Origin: a bacterium
GTDB taxonomy: Bacteria > Krumholzibacteriota > Krumholzibacteriia > LZORAL124-64-63
Length of the DNA: 64,000 bases
Direction of reading: 5' to 3'
Assembly: GCA_016703265.1 (NCBI GenBank)
Contig: JADJCK010000015.1
Location: 30,741-94,740 of the forward strand
Shown piece by piece: positions 48,032 through 56,973 of the stretch. A program made the position numbers and the translations under genes. The notes under the pieces were generated by a model that did no database searches, was not told the origin of the DNA, and worked only from the letters and a program-made list of their open reading frames with translations. Position 1 is the first letter of the stretch. Every line of letters begins with the position of its first letter.

Positions 48032-49118
48032 ATGGGGCGGCCGCGACTTGCGCCGGCGCAAACTGCTCATGCGCGAACCGATGGCACCGCGAGCACAGCG
48101 TGACCAGGTTATCCGCCCGATTCGACCCGCCCTGCCCGCGTGGAATCACATGATGAACTTCCAGGAAATGCGCCGCCCCGCACCCGGGCGTGGCGCAGCG
48201 ATGCCGATCGCGCGCGAGCACGGCGCTCCTCACCTTTGACGGAATCGTGGCGCGATTGCGCTTGCCTGCCTGCTCTACCCGCGCGTCGCATCCGGAGGCC
48301 GTGACTTGCGCCGGCGCAAGTGTTCGCTCACCGCGCGCTGTCACGGCTGCAGCCCGCCCGCAGTCCGGGCACTGGTGGATGACGATGCGGGCAGCGGGGC
48401 CTCTCGTGCCTGGCTTCGCTGCGGCTTCGGCCGGGCCCTCGACCAGTGATTCCAGCGCGGCGAGCACCAGATCCATGCGGTCGGCCGCGCGCGGCACGAG
48501 ACCGCGCTTGCGCGCGCTTTCGACGAGCGCCTCGAACCGCGCCAGCTGCAGGCCGTCGGCGCGCAGGGTGATGGTGGTGGGAGGGTCTTCGGCCGGAGTG
48601 GAGTCGAGCGCCGCGACGTGTCCATCGGCCAGCAGTTGCGCCGGCGCAACTGCCGCGCCCAGCTCCAGCTGGCCCGCTTGCGCGGAGCTACCCCTCAGCC
48701 GCCGCCGCCGCACCGCAAGCACCTCACGTTCAAGCTCGCGCCGGCCCGTCACCTTCGCCTTTGCGACCCACGCCGCCTGCGTGGTCTCGCCGGCCACGCG
48801 GGCCACCTGCTGGGCCTTGGTCCAGCCGAGTTCGCCGCCCTCGACGGCTTCACGCAGCTCGGGCAACCGGTCGAGGTCATCGGCCAGGCGCTTGAACTGC
48901 CAATAGCGGTTGCGGCTGAAGCCCAGTTCGTGGACGGCATACAGTTCCAGCGAAGGGTGGCCCAGGAGGCGGAAGAGTTCGCGCCGCTGCACCTCGGCGA
49001 ACCAGAGGACGGCACATTCGCGGGCCCGGTCGCAGGCGGCCAGGGCCTGGCGCAGGGCGGCATCGACGGTGGCGGCGGGCTGGTCTGGGGTATAGGAGGG
49101 GAGCACGGCGGTGGCCAT
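48012..49118 (-). CDS. HNH endonuclease with DUF222-like N-terminal region
   Basis: 368 residues. A helical N-terminal part (VDAALRQALAACDRARECAV, ELGFSRNRYWQFKRLADDLD, ELGWTKAQQVARVAGET) precedes a C-terminal HNH nuclease with zinc-type cysteines and catalytic His: RDRHRCATPGCG, LEVHHVIPRGQGGSNRADN, LVTLCSRCHRFAHE. Such multicopy HNH proteins are found in other GC-rich genomes. Three copies of TTGCGCCGGCGCAA lie inside the gene, each encoding Ala-Pro-Ala-Gln. A decayed paralog lies at 61851-62984. DNA target and role are unknown. Confidence 0.85.
   Translation of the reverse strand: MATAVLPSYTPDQPAATVDAALRQALAACDRARECAVLWFAEVQRRELFRLLGHPSLELYAVHELGFSRNRYWQFKRLADDLDRLPELREAVEGGELGWTKAQQVARVAGETTQAAWVAKAKVTGRRELEREVLAVRRRRLRGSSAQAGQLELGAAVAPAQLLADGHVAALDSTPAEDPPTTITLRADGLQLARFEALVESARKRGLVPRAADRMDLVLAALESLVEGPAEAAAKPGTRGPAARIVIHQCPDCGRAAAVTARGERTLAPAQVTASGCDARVEQAGKRNRATIPSKVRSAVLARDRHRCATPGCGAAHFLEVHHVIPRGQGGSNRADNLVTLCSRCHRFAHEQFAPAQVAAAPSIPPRA
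48048..48061. repeat. TTGCGCCGGCGCAA palindrome, copy 4
   Basis: Near the 3' end of the HNH gene (FAPAQVAAA in its product). The equivalent position in the second HNH locus carries the copy at 61878. Confidence 0.85.
48306..48319. repeat. TTGCGCCGGCGCAA palindrome, copy 5
   Basis: Between the helical part and the HNH domain (LAPAQVTASG). It extends to an 18-bp perfect palindrome and matches the copy at 62142 in the paralog. Confidence 0.85.
48636..48649. repeat. TTGCGCCGGCGCAA palindrome, copy 6
   Basis: In the middle of the HNH gene (VAPAQLLADG). It matches the copy at 62504 in the paralog. Confidence 0.85.
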
Positions 49119-49560
49119 GGGGGGCTCGGCTTTCGGGGAGGAGGGGACTGATTGCTATGGCGTAAATATAGCGAAGCTCGATAAAATATGCAATGTTAAC
49201 AACGTCGAAATTATAAGTATGCGGTATACAGTAAGTATCGGCGAGGTCTACCCATAGGCGTCGATTCGAGCGCGGGGCGCCGACTTCTCTAAGCCTCCTC
49301 CTCGGATAACGCCAGCAGCCAGAGCACCTTGCGCCGCTGCCACCGGCTGCTGGTCAGCGCGCTCGAGCAGGGGAGGCCTCCATCGCCCCAACAGCGACGC
49401 GGCTCAGCACCGATTGCCCAAGAGTTGCGCCGGCGCAACTCCCCCCGGCGCCCGGCGACAACTCCTCCCCCGCCCACCCAAACCCCCCAACCCCCGACCC
49501 CGCCCCACCTTCGCTCTCCAGGCGCGCCCCCGGCCAGTCCCCATTCTTCCCAACTGAGAC
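49119..49560. other. Intergenic region upstream of the HNH gene and the rex promoter
   Basis: No credible gene. An AT-rich patch (49155-49235) contains a 17-mer (49215-49231, AAGTATGCGGTATACAG) that recurs with one difference about 97 bases upstream of the second HNH copy, so it is probably the HNH promoter region or part of the duplicated cassette. A C-rich tract follows at about 49440-49540. Confidence 0.5.
49425..49438. repeat. TTGCGCCGGCGCAA palindrome, copy 7
   Basis: Intergenic, about 120 bases upstream of the rex promoter. It extends to an 18-bp perfect palindrome (AG...CT flanks). Confidence 0.85.
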
Positions 49561-49589
49561 TTGACAATCTCTGTGAAATAAATCACAAT
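49561..49589 (+). promoter_or_regulatory. Promoter of the rex-hydrogenase operon
   Basis: TTGACA at 49561-49566 matches the -35 consensus perfectly; CACAAT at 49584-49589, 17 bases later, matches the -10 in four positions. The -10 is covered by a TGTGA-N6-TCACA dyad, so a bound repressor would block RNA polymerase. Confidence 0.7.
49571..49588 (+). promoter_or_regulatory. Candidate Rex operator 1
   Basis: CTGTGAAATAAATCACAA fits the Rex box (TTGTGAA-N4-TTCACAA) with one mismatch in each half, and overlaps the -10 region of the rex promoter. The core TGTGA-N6-TCACA also fits CRP/FNR-type sites, so the regulator is inferred from the adjacent rex gene. Confidence 0.7.
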
Positions 49590-49605
49590 GTGAAGTGAAT
49601 CACAT
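49588..49605 (+). promoter_or_regulatory. Candidate Rex operator 2
   Basis: ATGTGAAGTGAATCACAT, a second TGTGA-N6-TCACA dyad abutting operator 1 with 17-bp centre-to-centre spacing, so two dimers could bind on nearly adjoining turns. It lies 40 bases before the rex start. Confidence 0.65.
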
Positions 49606-49644
49606 GTTCAGCCGATAGAACTGCTGAGCCCAGAAGGAGGCACG

Positions 49645-50352
49645 ATGAAGCGGAAGCAACCGACCGACCTGATGGCGCCGCTGGCGACGCCGGAAATGCG
49701 CGCCACGCCGGGACTCTCGGAGAAGCAGATCGCGCGGCTGAGCGTGTATCGGCGACTGCTGCAGGATCGGCCCGCGGGATCGCGCAACGAGATCTACTCG
49801 CACGACCTGGCGGCGGTCTCGCGCAACACGGCGGCGCAGGTCAGGCGCGACCTGATGACGATCGGCTTCACGGGAAGTCCGGCGCGCGGCTACGGCGTGG
49901 AGCAGTTGATCGAGGCGATCGGGCGCACGCTCGACGCGCCGGAGGGGCAGAGCGCCGCGCTGTGCGGGGTGGGCAACCTGGGGCGCGCGCTGCTCGACTA
50001 CTTCACGATCTGGCGGCCGCAGCTGCGGATCGTCGCGGCGTTCGACACCGATCCCGAGAAGGTGGGACGCGTGATCCATCGTTGCCGCGTGTGGCCGCTG
50101 GCCGAGCTGGAGCAGGTGGTGCGCGAGCAGAAGATCACCGTGGGCGTCATCACGGTGCCGGCCGCCTCGGCGCAGAGGGTGGCCGAGTCGATGCTGGGGG
50201 CGGGGGTGCGCGGCATCCTCAACTTCGCGCCGACGCCGCTGCACCTGCCGGCCGACGCCTATGTCGAAGAGATGGACATCACCACGTCGATGGAGAAGGT
50301 CGCCTACTTCGCGCGGACGCTGGCGGCGGTCGCGCCGACGGAGAAGCCATGA
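49645..50352 (+). CDS. rex: Redox-sensing transcriptional repressor Rex
   Basis: 235 residues. Winged-helix DNA-binding domain (SVYRRLLQD, SHDLAAVSRNTAAQVRRDLM) and a Rossmann domain with CGVGNLGRALLDYF and the C-terminal NFAPTPLHLP block. Rex leaves DNA when NADH rises relative to NAD+ and typically controls fermentation and hydrogenase genes. AAGGAGG precedes the ATG. The promoter carries two Rex-like dyads, implying autoregulation of the whole operon. The stop overlaps the hydC start (ATGA). Confidence 0.95.
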   Translation: MKRKQPTDLMAPLATPEMRATPGLSEKQIARLSVYRRLLQDRPAGSRNEIYSHDLAAVSRNTAAQVRRDLMTIGFTGSPARGYGVEQLIEAIGRTLDAPEGQSAALCGVGNLGRALLDYFTIWRPQLRIVAAFDTDPEKVGRVIHRCRVWPLAELEQVVREQKITVGVITVPAASAQRVAESMLGAGVRGILNFAPTPLHLPADAYVEEMDITTSMEKVAYFARTLAAVAPTEKP

Positions 50353-50855
50353 GCCTGCAACAATTGACGGTCGACGAGGGCAACGCGGCGCACATCACTG
50401 CCGTGCTGGAGCGGTGGCCGGGGGCGCAGCGCGATGCGCTGATTCCCATCCTGCAGGAAGTGCAGGAGGCGTGCGGGTACCTGCCGCGCGAAGCGATGCT
50501 GCGCATCAGCCGGCATCTCGAGGTTCCGGCGAGCAAGGTCTTCGGCGTGGCCACGTTCTACAACCAGTTCCGCTTCCAGGCGCCGGGGCGCCATCGCATC
50601 CAGGTGTGTCGCGGCACGGCATGCCATGTGAAGGGTTCGGCGGCGGTGCTCGAGGCGCTGTGCCGGCACCTGAAGGTGAAGGCGGGGCAGACGACGCAGG
50701 ACGGGATGTTCAGCCTCGAGGTGGTGGCCTGTATCGGGGCCTGCGGGCTGGCGCCGGTGATTGCCGTCGACGGCGAGTTCCACGCCGGGGTGGCGCCCGA
50801 CGCGGTGGCGGCGATCGTCGATTCCTATCGCGAACCGGAGGCCCTCCATGCCTGA
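50349..50855 (+). CDS. hydC: NAD-linked [FeFe]-hydrogenase gamma subunit, NuoE-like
   Basis: 168-residue thioredoxin-fold [2Fe-2S] protein, homologous to complex I NuoE. LIPILQEVQEACGYLP and VFGVATFYNQFRF are conserved, and the cluster ligands are CRGTAC and CIGAC (C-x4-C ... C-x3-C). In HydABC it passes electrons between flavin and the cluster chain. It starts inside the rex stop codon and overlaps hydB by 8 bases, so rex, hydC and hydB are tightly coupled. Confidence 0.93.
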   Translation: MSLQQLTVDEGNAAHITAVLERWPGAQRDALIPILQEVQEACGYLPREAMLRISRHLEVPASKVFGVATFYNQFRFQAPGRHRIQVCRGTACHVKGSAAVLEALCRHLKVKAGQTTQDGMFSLEVVACIGACGLAPVIAVDGEFHAGVAPDAVAAIVDSYREPEALHA

Positions 50856-52831
50856 GAGCGCCTTCTTCCGCTGTTGCCACCGCTGCTGGCATTCGTCGGA
50901 AATGCCGTGCCCCGAGGTCGTGGCCTGCCGCACCAGCGGTCCGCTCTGCCACGACGATGCGGCCTGCACGGCGCGCCTGGCCGTGGCGGCCGATCCGCAG
51001 GCCGGGCGGCCGCGCGTGCGCGTGGGCACCGGCACCTGCGGGCTCGGCGCGGGCGCCGGGCGTACGCTGGCCGCGGTGCGCGACTGGCTGGGTGCGAACG
51101 ACGTGCAGGCCTGCGTGAGCGAAGTGGGCTGCATCGGCTACTGCGTGGGCGAGCCCCTGGTCGATGTCGAGCTGCCCGGGCGCCCGCGGCTGGTGTGGCA
51201 GCACGTCACGGCCGACAAGGCGCCGGCGCTGATGGCCGCGGCCCTGCGCGGCGAGGCGCCGTCGGAGGACCTGCTGGGCCAGATCCGCGACGAGACGCGC
51301 GAGCCGTGGCCCGGCGTGCCGTTCCTGGACGAACATCCGTTCTTTGCGCCGCAGACGCGGTGGGTGCTGGCCAACTGCGGGGTCATCGACCCCGACTCGC
51401 TGGACGAGTACCTGGCCCGCGGCGGCTACCGCGCGCTGTCGAAGGTGCTGCAGACCTGGACGCCGCAGGAAGTCGTGAAAGAAGTCGAGGAGAGTGGGCT
51501 GCGCGGGCGTGGCGGCGGCGGCTTCCTGACCGGGCGCAAGTGGGGCTTTGCCCTGTCGGCGGCGGGCGTGCACCGCTACCTGATCTGCAACGCCGACGAG
51601 GGCGACCCGGGCGCATTCATGGATCGCGCCGTGATCGAGGGCGATCCGCACCGCCTGCTAGAGGGGATGGCGCTGGCGGCCTATGCCATCGGCGCGCAGA
51701 AGGCCTATGTCTACATCCGCGCCGAGTACCCGCTGGCCGTGCGCCGCCTGCATACCGCGATCGCCGCGGCCAAGTCGTGCGGGCTGCTGGGGCGCAACAT
51801 CCTCGACAGCGGATTCAGCCTCGACATCAAGGTCAAGATGGGCGCCGGCGCCTTCGTCTGCGGTGAAGAGACGGCGCTGATCCACTCCATCGAGGGCAAG
51901 CGCGGCATGCCGCGGCCGCGACCGCCGTTCCCGGTGGTGCGGGGGCTGTTCGGCAAACCGACGGTGATCAACAACGTCGAGACGCTGGCCAACGTGCCCG
52001 GCATCCTTGACCACGGGGCCGGCTGGTTCAACGCGCTGGGCACCGCGACCAGCAAGGGCACGAAGGTGTTCGCACTGTCGGGTCGCGTGGCGCGCACCGG
52101 CCTGGTGGAAGTGGCGATGGGCACCTCCATCCGCGACATCGTCTTCGCGGTGGGCGGCGGCATTCCCCGACGGCAAGGCCTACAAGGCCGTGCAGATCGG
52201 CGGGCCCTCGGGCGGGTGCATTCCCGAGTCGCACCTCGACACGCAGGTGGACTACGCCTCGCTGCAGGCCGTGGGCGCCATGATGGGCTCGGGCGGCCTG
52301 GTCGTGATGGATGAAGGCACCTGCATGGTCGACGTGGCGAAGTTCTTCATGGACTTCATCCAGCGCGAAAGCTGCGGCAAGTGCATTCCCTGCCGCGAGG
52401 GCACGCGCCACATGCTCGAGATCCTGCAGGCGATCACGCGCGCGCGGGGGAGCGAGGGCGGCGTGCAGGCGCTGGAACGTTTCCAGGGCGTGCTGAACCT
52501 GACGCGGCTGGCACGTGTGATCCAGGACACCAGCCTCTGCGGGCTGGGCCAGAGTGCGCCCAACCCGGTGCTTTCGACGCTGCGCTGGTTCCCCGAGGAA
52601 TACGAAGAGCACGTCTTCGATCGTCACTGCCGCGCCGGTGTCTGCACCGAGCTGCGGCATTACCACATCGACGAGGAGAAGTGCAAGGGCTGCGGCCAGT
52701 GCCGCAAGCGGTGCCCGAACGGCGCCATCATCGGTGCGCCCAGGAGTCCGCACTACATCCGCGAGGACAAGTGCATCGCCTGCGGGGCCTGCGTGGAAGC
52801 CTGCTACCTGGACGCCGTGCTGGCGGACTGA
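50848..52831 (+). CDS. hydB: NAD-linked [FeFe]-hydrogenase beta subunit, NuoF-like (one-base frameshift at 52165-52168)
   Basis: Flavin/NAD(H)-binding subunit, about 660 residues if the frame is restored. An unusual Cys-rich N-terminus (CCHRCWHSSEMPCPEVVAC) is followed by a thioredoxin-like [2Fe-2S] domain (CVSEVGCIGYC), the FMN/NADH core (GLRGRGGGGFLTGRKW, ICNADEGDPGAFMDR, CGEETALIHSIEGKRG), the [4Fe-4S] motif ESCGKCIPCREGTRH and a C-terminal two-cluster ferredoxin (CKGCGQCRKRCP, CIACGACVEACY). The frame breaks at the CCCC run 52165-52168: removing one C restores GGGIPDGKAYKAVQIGGP. Either a consensus error or a real inactivating mutation; all motifs on both sides are intact. Confidence 0.88.
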
Positions 52832-52840
52832 GGGGACGAC

Positions 52841-54562
52841 ATGCCGACGATCAGCATCAACGAGCGCGAAGTGACGGCCCTGGACGGCGAGACGGTGCTC
52901 GAGGCCTGCGAGCGACACGGAGTCCGCATCCCCACCCTCTGCCACCTCAAGCACCTGACGCCCACCGGCGCCTGCCGCCTGTGCGCGGTCGAGGTGGAGG
53001 GGCAGCGGGCCCTGGTGCCCAGCTGCGCGTATCCCGTGGCCGAGGGCATGAAGGTGCGCACGCATTCGGCGCGGGCGGTCGAGGCGCGGCGCGTCATCGT
53101 CGAGCTGCTGCTGGCCAACCACCCGGACGACTGCCTCTACTGCGTGCGCAACACCGACTGCCAGCTGCGCGGTCTGGCCGCGGAGCTGGGTGTGCAGGGC
53201 CGGCGCTTCTTCGGCAAGTCGCTGGCCTACAAGATGGACGCCAGCAGCCCCGCCATCGTGCGCGACCCGGCCAAGTGCATCCTCTGCGGCAAGTGCGTGC
53301 GGGTGTGCGAGGAAGTGGAGGGCGTCGGCTGCATCGACTTCATCGGCCGCGGCAGCGCCACCACGGTGGGGCCGGCCCTGGACCAGGGCCTGAACGTCTC
53401 CAGCTGTATCAACTGCGGGCAGTGCATCATGGTCTGCCCGACCGGCGCGCTGAGCGAACACTCGAACCTGCCGCCCGTGCTGGCGGCGCTGGGCGCCCCC
53501 GGGCTGACCGTGGTGGTGCAGCATGCGCCGGCCGTGGCGCTGACCCTGGGCGAGGAGTTCGGCCTGAAGCCGGGCGCCGACGTGGCCGGGCTGCTCAACG
53601 CCGCGCTGCGTCGCCTGGGCTTCGCGCGCGTCTACGAGACGGCCTTCACGGCCGACCTGACGGTGATGGAAGAGGCCTCGGAGCTGGTGCAGCGCATCCG
53701 GGGCGGCGGCACGCTGCCCATGATGACGAGCTGCTCGCCGGGCTGGATCAAGTACGTGGAGCAGTTCCATCCCGAGTTCATCCCCAACCTCTCCACCTGC
53801 AAGAGCCCGCAGATGATGCTGGGCGCCCTGGTCAAGAGTCCCCTGTCGGCCGCCGCGGGCCTGGACCCGGAGAAGGTGTTCAGCGTCTCGGTGATGCCGT
53901 GCGTGGCCAAGAAGTTCGAGGCCGCGCGGCCCGAACTGCACACCGACGGCGTGCCCGACGTGGACGCCGTGCTGACCACGCGCGAACTGGTGACCCTGCT
54001 GCGGCAGCGCGGCCTGGACCTGGCGCGCCTGGAGCCCGAGCCGGCCGATGACCCGTTCGGCGCGCGCAGCACCGCAGGGCGCCTGTTTGCCGGCAGCGGC
54101 GGCGTCATGGAGTCGGCCGTGCGCACCGCGCACTGGCTGTTGACGGGCCGCGACCTGGCCGAACTGCGCGTGCAGGCGGTGCGCAGCGGCGAGGGCGTGC
54201 GCGAGTGCCGCGTGAAGATCGACGGGCTGGAGATCGGCGCGGCCGTGGTCAGCGGCCTGAAGCAGGCCAAGGAACTGCTGGCGCAGCTGAGCGCCGGCCG
54301 CAGCGACCTGCATTTCATCGAGGTCATGACCTGCCCGGGCGGCTGCCTGAACGGCGGCGGCCAGGTGCGCGCGGTGACGCCCGACGCCGTGCGCGCGCGG
54401 CAGCAGGCCCTCTACGCGCTGGACCGCGAGGGCGGCCTCCGCACGGCGCACGCGAACGAGTCGATCCGCCGGCTCTACGACGAGTACCTTGGCGCCCCCC
54501 TGGGCGAGCTCAGCCACCGTTACCTGCACACGCACTACGCGCCGCGCGAGGTCGTGCGATGA
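52841..54562 (+). CDS. hydA: [FeFe]-hydrogenase catalytic subunit HydA
   Basis: 573 residues. F-cluster domain: [2Fe-2S] ligands C34, C45, C48, C62; His-Cys3 cluster in HPDDCLYCVRNTDC; two [4Fe-4S] motifs (CILCGKCVRVC, CINCGQCIMVC). H-cluster domain: L1 TSCSPGW (C298, S299), L2 MPCVAKK (C354), L3 EVMTCPGGCLNGGG (C498, C502). A C-terminal small-subunit-like tail (RRLYDEYLGAPLGE) completes it. Position 299, a proton-relaying Cys in prototype enzymes such as CpI, is Ser. With HydB and HydC it should interconvert H2 and NADH, possibly bifurcating with ferredoxin. The next gene overlaps its stop (ATGA). Confidence 0.96.
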   Translation: MPTISINEREVTALDGETVLEACERHGVRIPTLCHLKHLTPTGACRLCAVEVEGQRALVPSCAYPVAEGMKVRTHSARAVEARRVIVELLLANHPDDCLYCVRNTDCQLRGLAAELGVQGRRFFGKSLAYKMDASSPAIVRDPAKCILCGKCVRVCEEVEGVGCIDFIGRGSATTVGPALDQGLNVSSCINCGQCIMVCPTGALSEHSNLPPVLAALGAPGLTVVVQHAPAVALTLGEEFGLKPGADVAGLLNAALRRLGFARVYETAFTADLTVMEEASELVQRIRGGGTLPMMTSCSPGWIKYVEQFHPEFIPNLSTCKSPQMMLGALVKSPLSAAAGLDPEKVFSVSVMPCVAKKFEAARPELHTDGVPDVDAVLTTRELVTLLRQRGLDLARLEPEPADDPFGARSTAGRLFAGSGGVMESAVRTAHWLLTGRDLAELRVQAVRSGEGVRECRVKIDGLEIGAAVVSGLKQAKELLAQLSAGRSDLHFIEVMTCPGGCLNGGGQVRAVTPDAVRARQQALYALDREGGLRTAHANESIRRLYDEYLGAPLGELSHRYLHTHYAPREVVR

Positions 54563-56576
54563 GCGAGAAGAACAAGCTCTCGCTGGTCTCGACGATCCGC
54601 GAGCGCTGCCGCGTCTGCTACACGTGTGTGCGCGAATGCCCCGCCAAGGCCATCCGCATCAGCAGCGGCCAGGCCGAGGTGATCGACGCCCGCTGCATCG
54701 GCTGCGGGAACTGCGTGCGCGTGTGCTCGCAGGGCGCCAAGCGCGTGCTCGACTCGGTGGACGACGTGCGCGCCCTGCTGGCCGGGCCCGAGCCGGTGGC
54801 GGCCTGCCTGGCGCCCAGCTTCCCGGCCGAGTTCACCGAGATGACCACCGACCAGCTGGTGGGCATGGTGCGCAGGCTTGGGTTCGATTCGGTGCACGAG
54901 GTGGGCTTCGGCGCCGACCTGGTCGCGGCCCGTTACCGGGAACTGCTCGACGAGCATCCCGACCGCCGCTACATCGCCACCACCTGCCCGGCCATCACCA
55001 GCTACGTGGAGCGGTTCCACCCTGACCTGGTCTCGCACCTGGCGCCGGTGGTCTCGCCGATGATCGCCACGGCGCGCGCCCTGCGGCAGCTGCGCGGCGA
55101 GGCCCTGCGCGTGGTCTTCGTGGGTCCGTGCCTGGCCAAGAAGGAAGAGGCGGTGGCCGACCAGGTGGTGGGCGAGATCGACGGCGTGCTCACGTTCGCC
55201 GAGCTGCGCCGCATGCTGGCCGAGGCGGCGATCGACCCCGACCGCGTGGAGGCGGGCGATTTCGACCCGCCGCATGCGGGCGCCGGCACGCTGTTCCCCC
55301 TTTCGCGGGGCATGCTGGTGGCGGCGAAGATCGAGGACGACCTGGTCTCGGGCCAGATCGTGGCGGCCGGCGGCCGCAGCGAGTTCCAGGACGTGATCAA
55401 GGAGTTCGACTCGGCCGACCTCGACGTGCGCCTGCTGGAAGTGCTCTGCTGCTCCGGTTGCGTGATGGGCCCGGGCATGACCACCGAGGCGCCGGCCTGG
55501 GGCCGCCGGCAGCGCATCTCGCAGTATGCGCGCCACGCCCTGGCCCGCGAGGACGGCGGGCGCCGCGAGGCCGACCTGCGCGCCGTTGCCGGGCTCGACC
55601 TGGGGCGCGGCTACGCCGCCGACGACCAGCGCCTGGTGGCGCCTTCGAGGCCGAACTGCAGGAGATCCTCACCTGGATGGGCAAGCGCAACCCGGGCGAC
55701 GAGCTCAACTGCGGCGCCTGCGGCTACGACACCTGCCGGGAGCACGCTGTCGCCATCCACGACGGCCTCGCCGAGAACGAGATGTGCCTGCCCTACACGA
55801 TCGAGGAACTGCGCCGCACCGTCGAGGAACTGGCCGTCTCGCACGTCCAGCTGGCCAGCGCCCAGGAGGCGCTGGTGCACAGCGAGAAGCTGGCCTCGAT
55901 GGGCCAGCTGGCCGCCGGCATCGCCCACGAGGTGAACAACCCGCTGGGCGTGGTGCTGATGTACTCGCACATGCTGCTGGAGGAGGCGGCGGCCGACTCG
56001 CCGCTGCGGGGCGAGCTGGCGACCATCGTCGAGCAGACCGACCGCGCCAAGCGCATCGTCGCGGGGCTGCTCAACTTCGCGCGCCAGAACAAGGTCGTGC
56101 ACGCGACCGTCGATGCGCGCGAGGTGGTGGCGCGGGCACTGCGTGGCGCGACGCTGCCGGCGAACATCGCCGTGACCGTGGAACACGACGGCCTGCCCAC
56201 GGCCGAGCTGGATGCCGAGCAGATCACGCAGGTGATCATCAACCTGCTGACCAACGCCGCGGCCGCGATGCCCGACGGCGGCCGGCTTCTGGTGCGCTCC
56301 GAAGGCGGCCCCGATGAACTGCGCTTCGTGGTCACCGACAACGGCACCGGCATTGCGCCGGAGAACCGCAGCCGCATCTTCACGCCCTTCTTCACGACCA
56401 AGAAGGCCGGCCAGGGCACGGGCCTGGGCCTGGCCGTCAGCTACGGCATCGTCAAGATGCACCGCGGTGATATCCGCGTGGTCTCGAACGCCGATCCGGA
56501 GGCCGGGCCCACCGGCACCACGTTCACCGTGGCGCTGCCTGCGCGCCGGCCCGTCAACGGGGAGAGGACAGCATGA
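54559..56576 (+). CDS. HydS-like [FeFe]-hydrogenase sensor fused to a histidine kinase (one-base frameshift near 55640)
   Basis: About 672 residues after frame repair. Order: ferredoxin with two [4Fe-4S] motifs (CRVCYTCVRECP, CIGCGNCVRVC), an H-cluster domain with divergent L1 TTCPAI, L2 GPCLAKKEE and L3 EVLCCSGCVMGPGM (as in group C sensory hydrogenases), a further FeS domain (CGACGYDTCREHA), then a kinase core with AHEVNNPLG, LLTNAAAAMPDGG and GTGLGLAVSYG. No PAS or membrane segment was seen. Predicted cytoplasmic H2 or redox sensor. The frame changes at GGTGGCGCC (about 55636-55644), consistent with one lost base. It is followed by two signalling genes, overlapping the first. Confidence 0.85.
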
Positions 56577-56971
56577 ACGGTTCCAGGCCCATGGTGCTCG
56601 TCGTGGACGACGACCCCGACTTCCGCCAGCAACTGCGGATGCAGCTGGAGGCGGCCGGCTACGACGTGACCACGGCTGAAGGCGAAACGGCGGCCGATGC
56701 GCTTCTGGAGACGATGAAGCCCGACCTGGCCATCCTCGACCTGATGATGGAACGCGCCGACGGCGGCTTCGCACTGAGCTATCGCATCAAGAGGCGCTAT
56801 CCGGACGTGCCCGTGCTGATGGTGACGGGCGTCCAGCACGAGACCGGGCTCGATTTCACCACCGACACCCCCGCCGAGCGCGCCTGGATCAAGGCCGACG
56901 CGGTGCTGGGCAAGCCGGTGCGGTTCGAACAGTTGAAGCGCGAGTTGTCCCGGCTGCTGCCGCGGGAGTGA
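56573..56971 (+). CDS. Single-domain response regulator of the hydrogenase locus
   Basis: 132 residues; a receiver domain (VLVVDDDPDFRQQLRMQL, Asp in LAILDLMMERADGG, Lys in AVLGKPVRFEQL) without output domain. The start overlaps the sensor-kinase stop (ATGA), so it is the natural first phosphoacceptor. The 13-residue stretch HETGLDFTTDTPA before the last helix is longer than in CheY. Confidence 0.88.
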   Translation: MNGSRPMVLVVDDDPDFRQQLRMQLEAAGYDVTTAEGETAADALLETMKPDLAILDLMMERADGGFALSYRIKRRYPDVPVLMVTGVQHETGLDFTTDTPAERAWIKADAVLGKPVRFEQLKRELSRLLPRE

Positions 56972-56973
56972 CC

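Noticed and set aside
52160..52170. Programmed frameshift in hydB
   Set aside because: No slippery heptamer with a following structure was evident, and similar indels occur in unrelated genes nearby, so a common error source is likelier.
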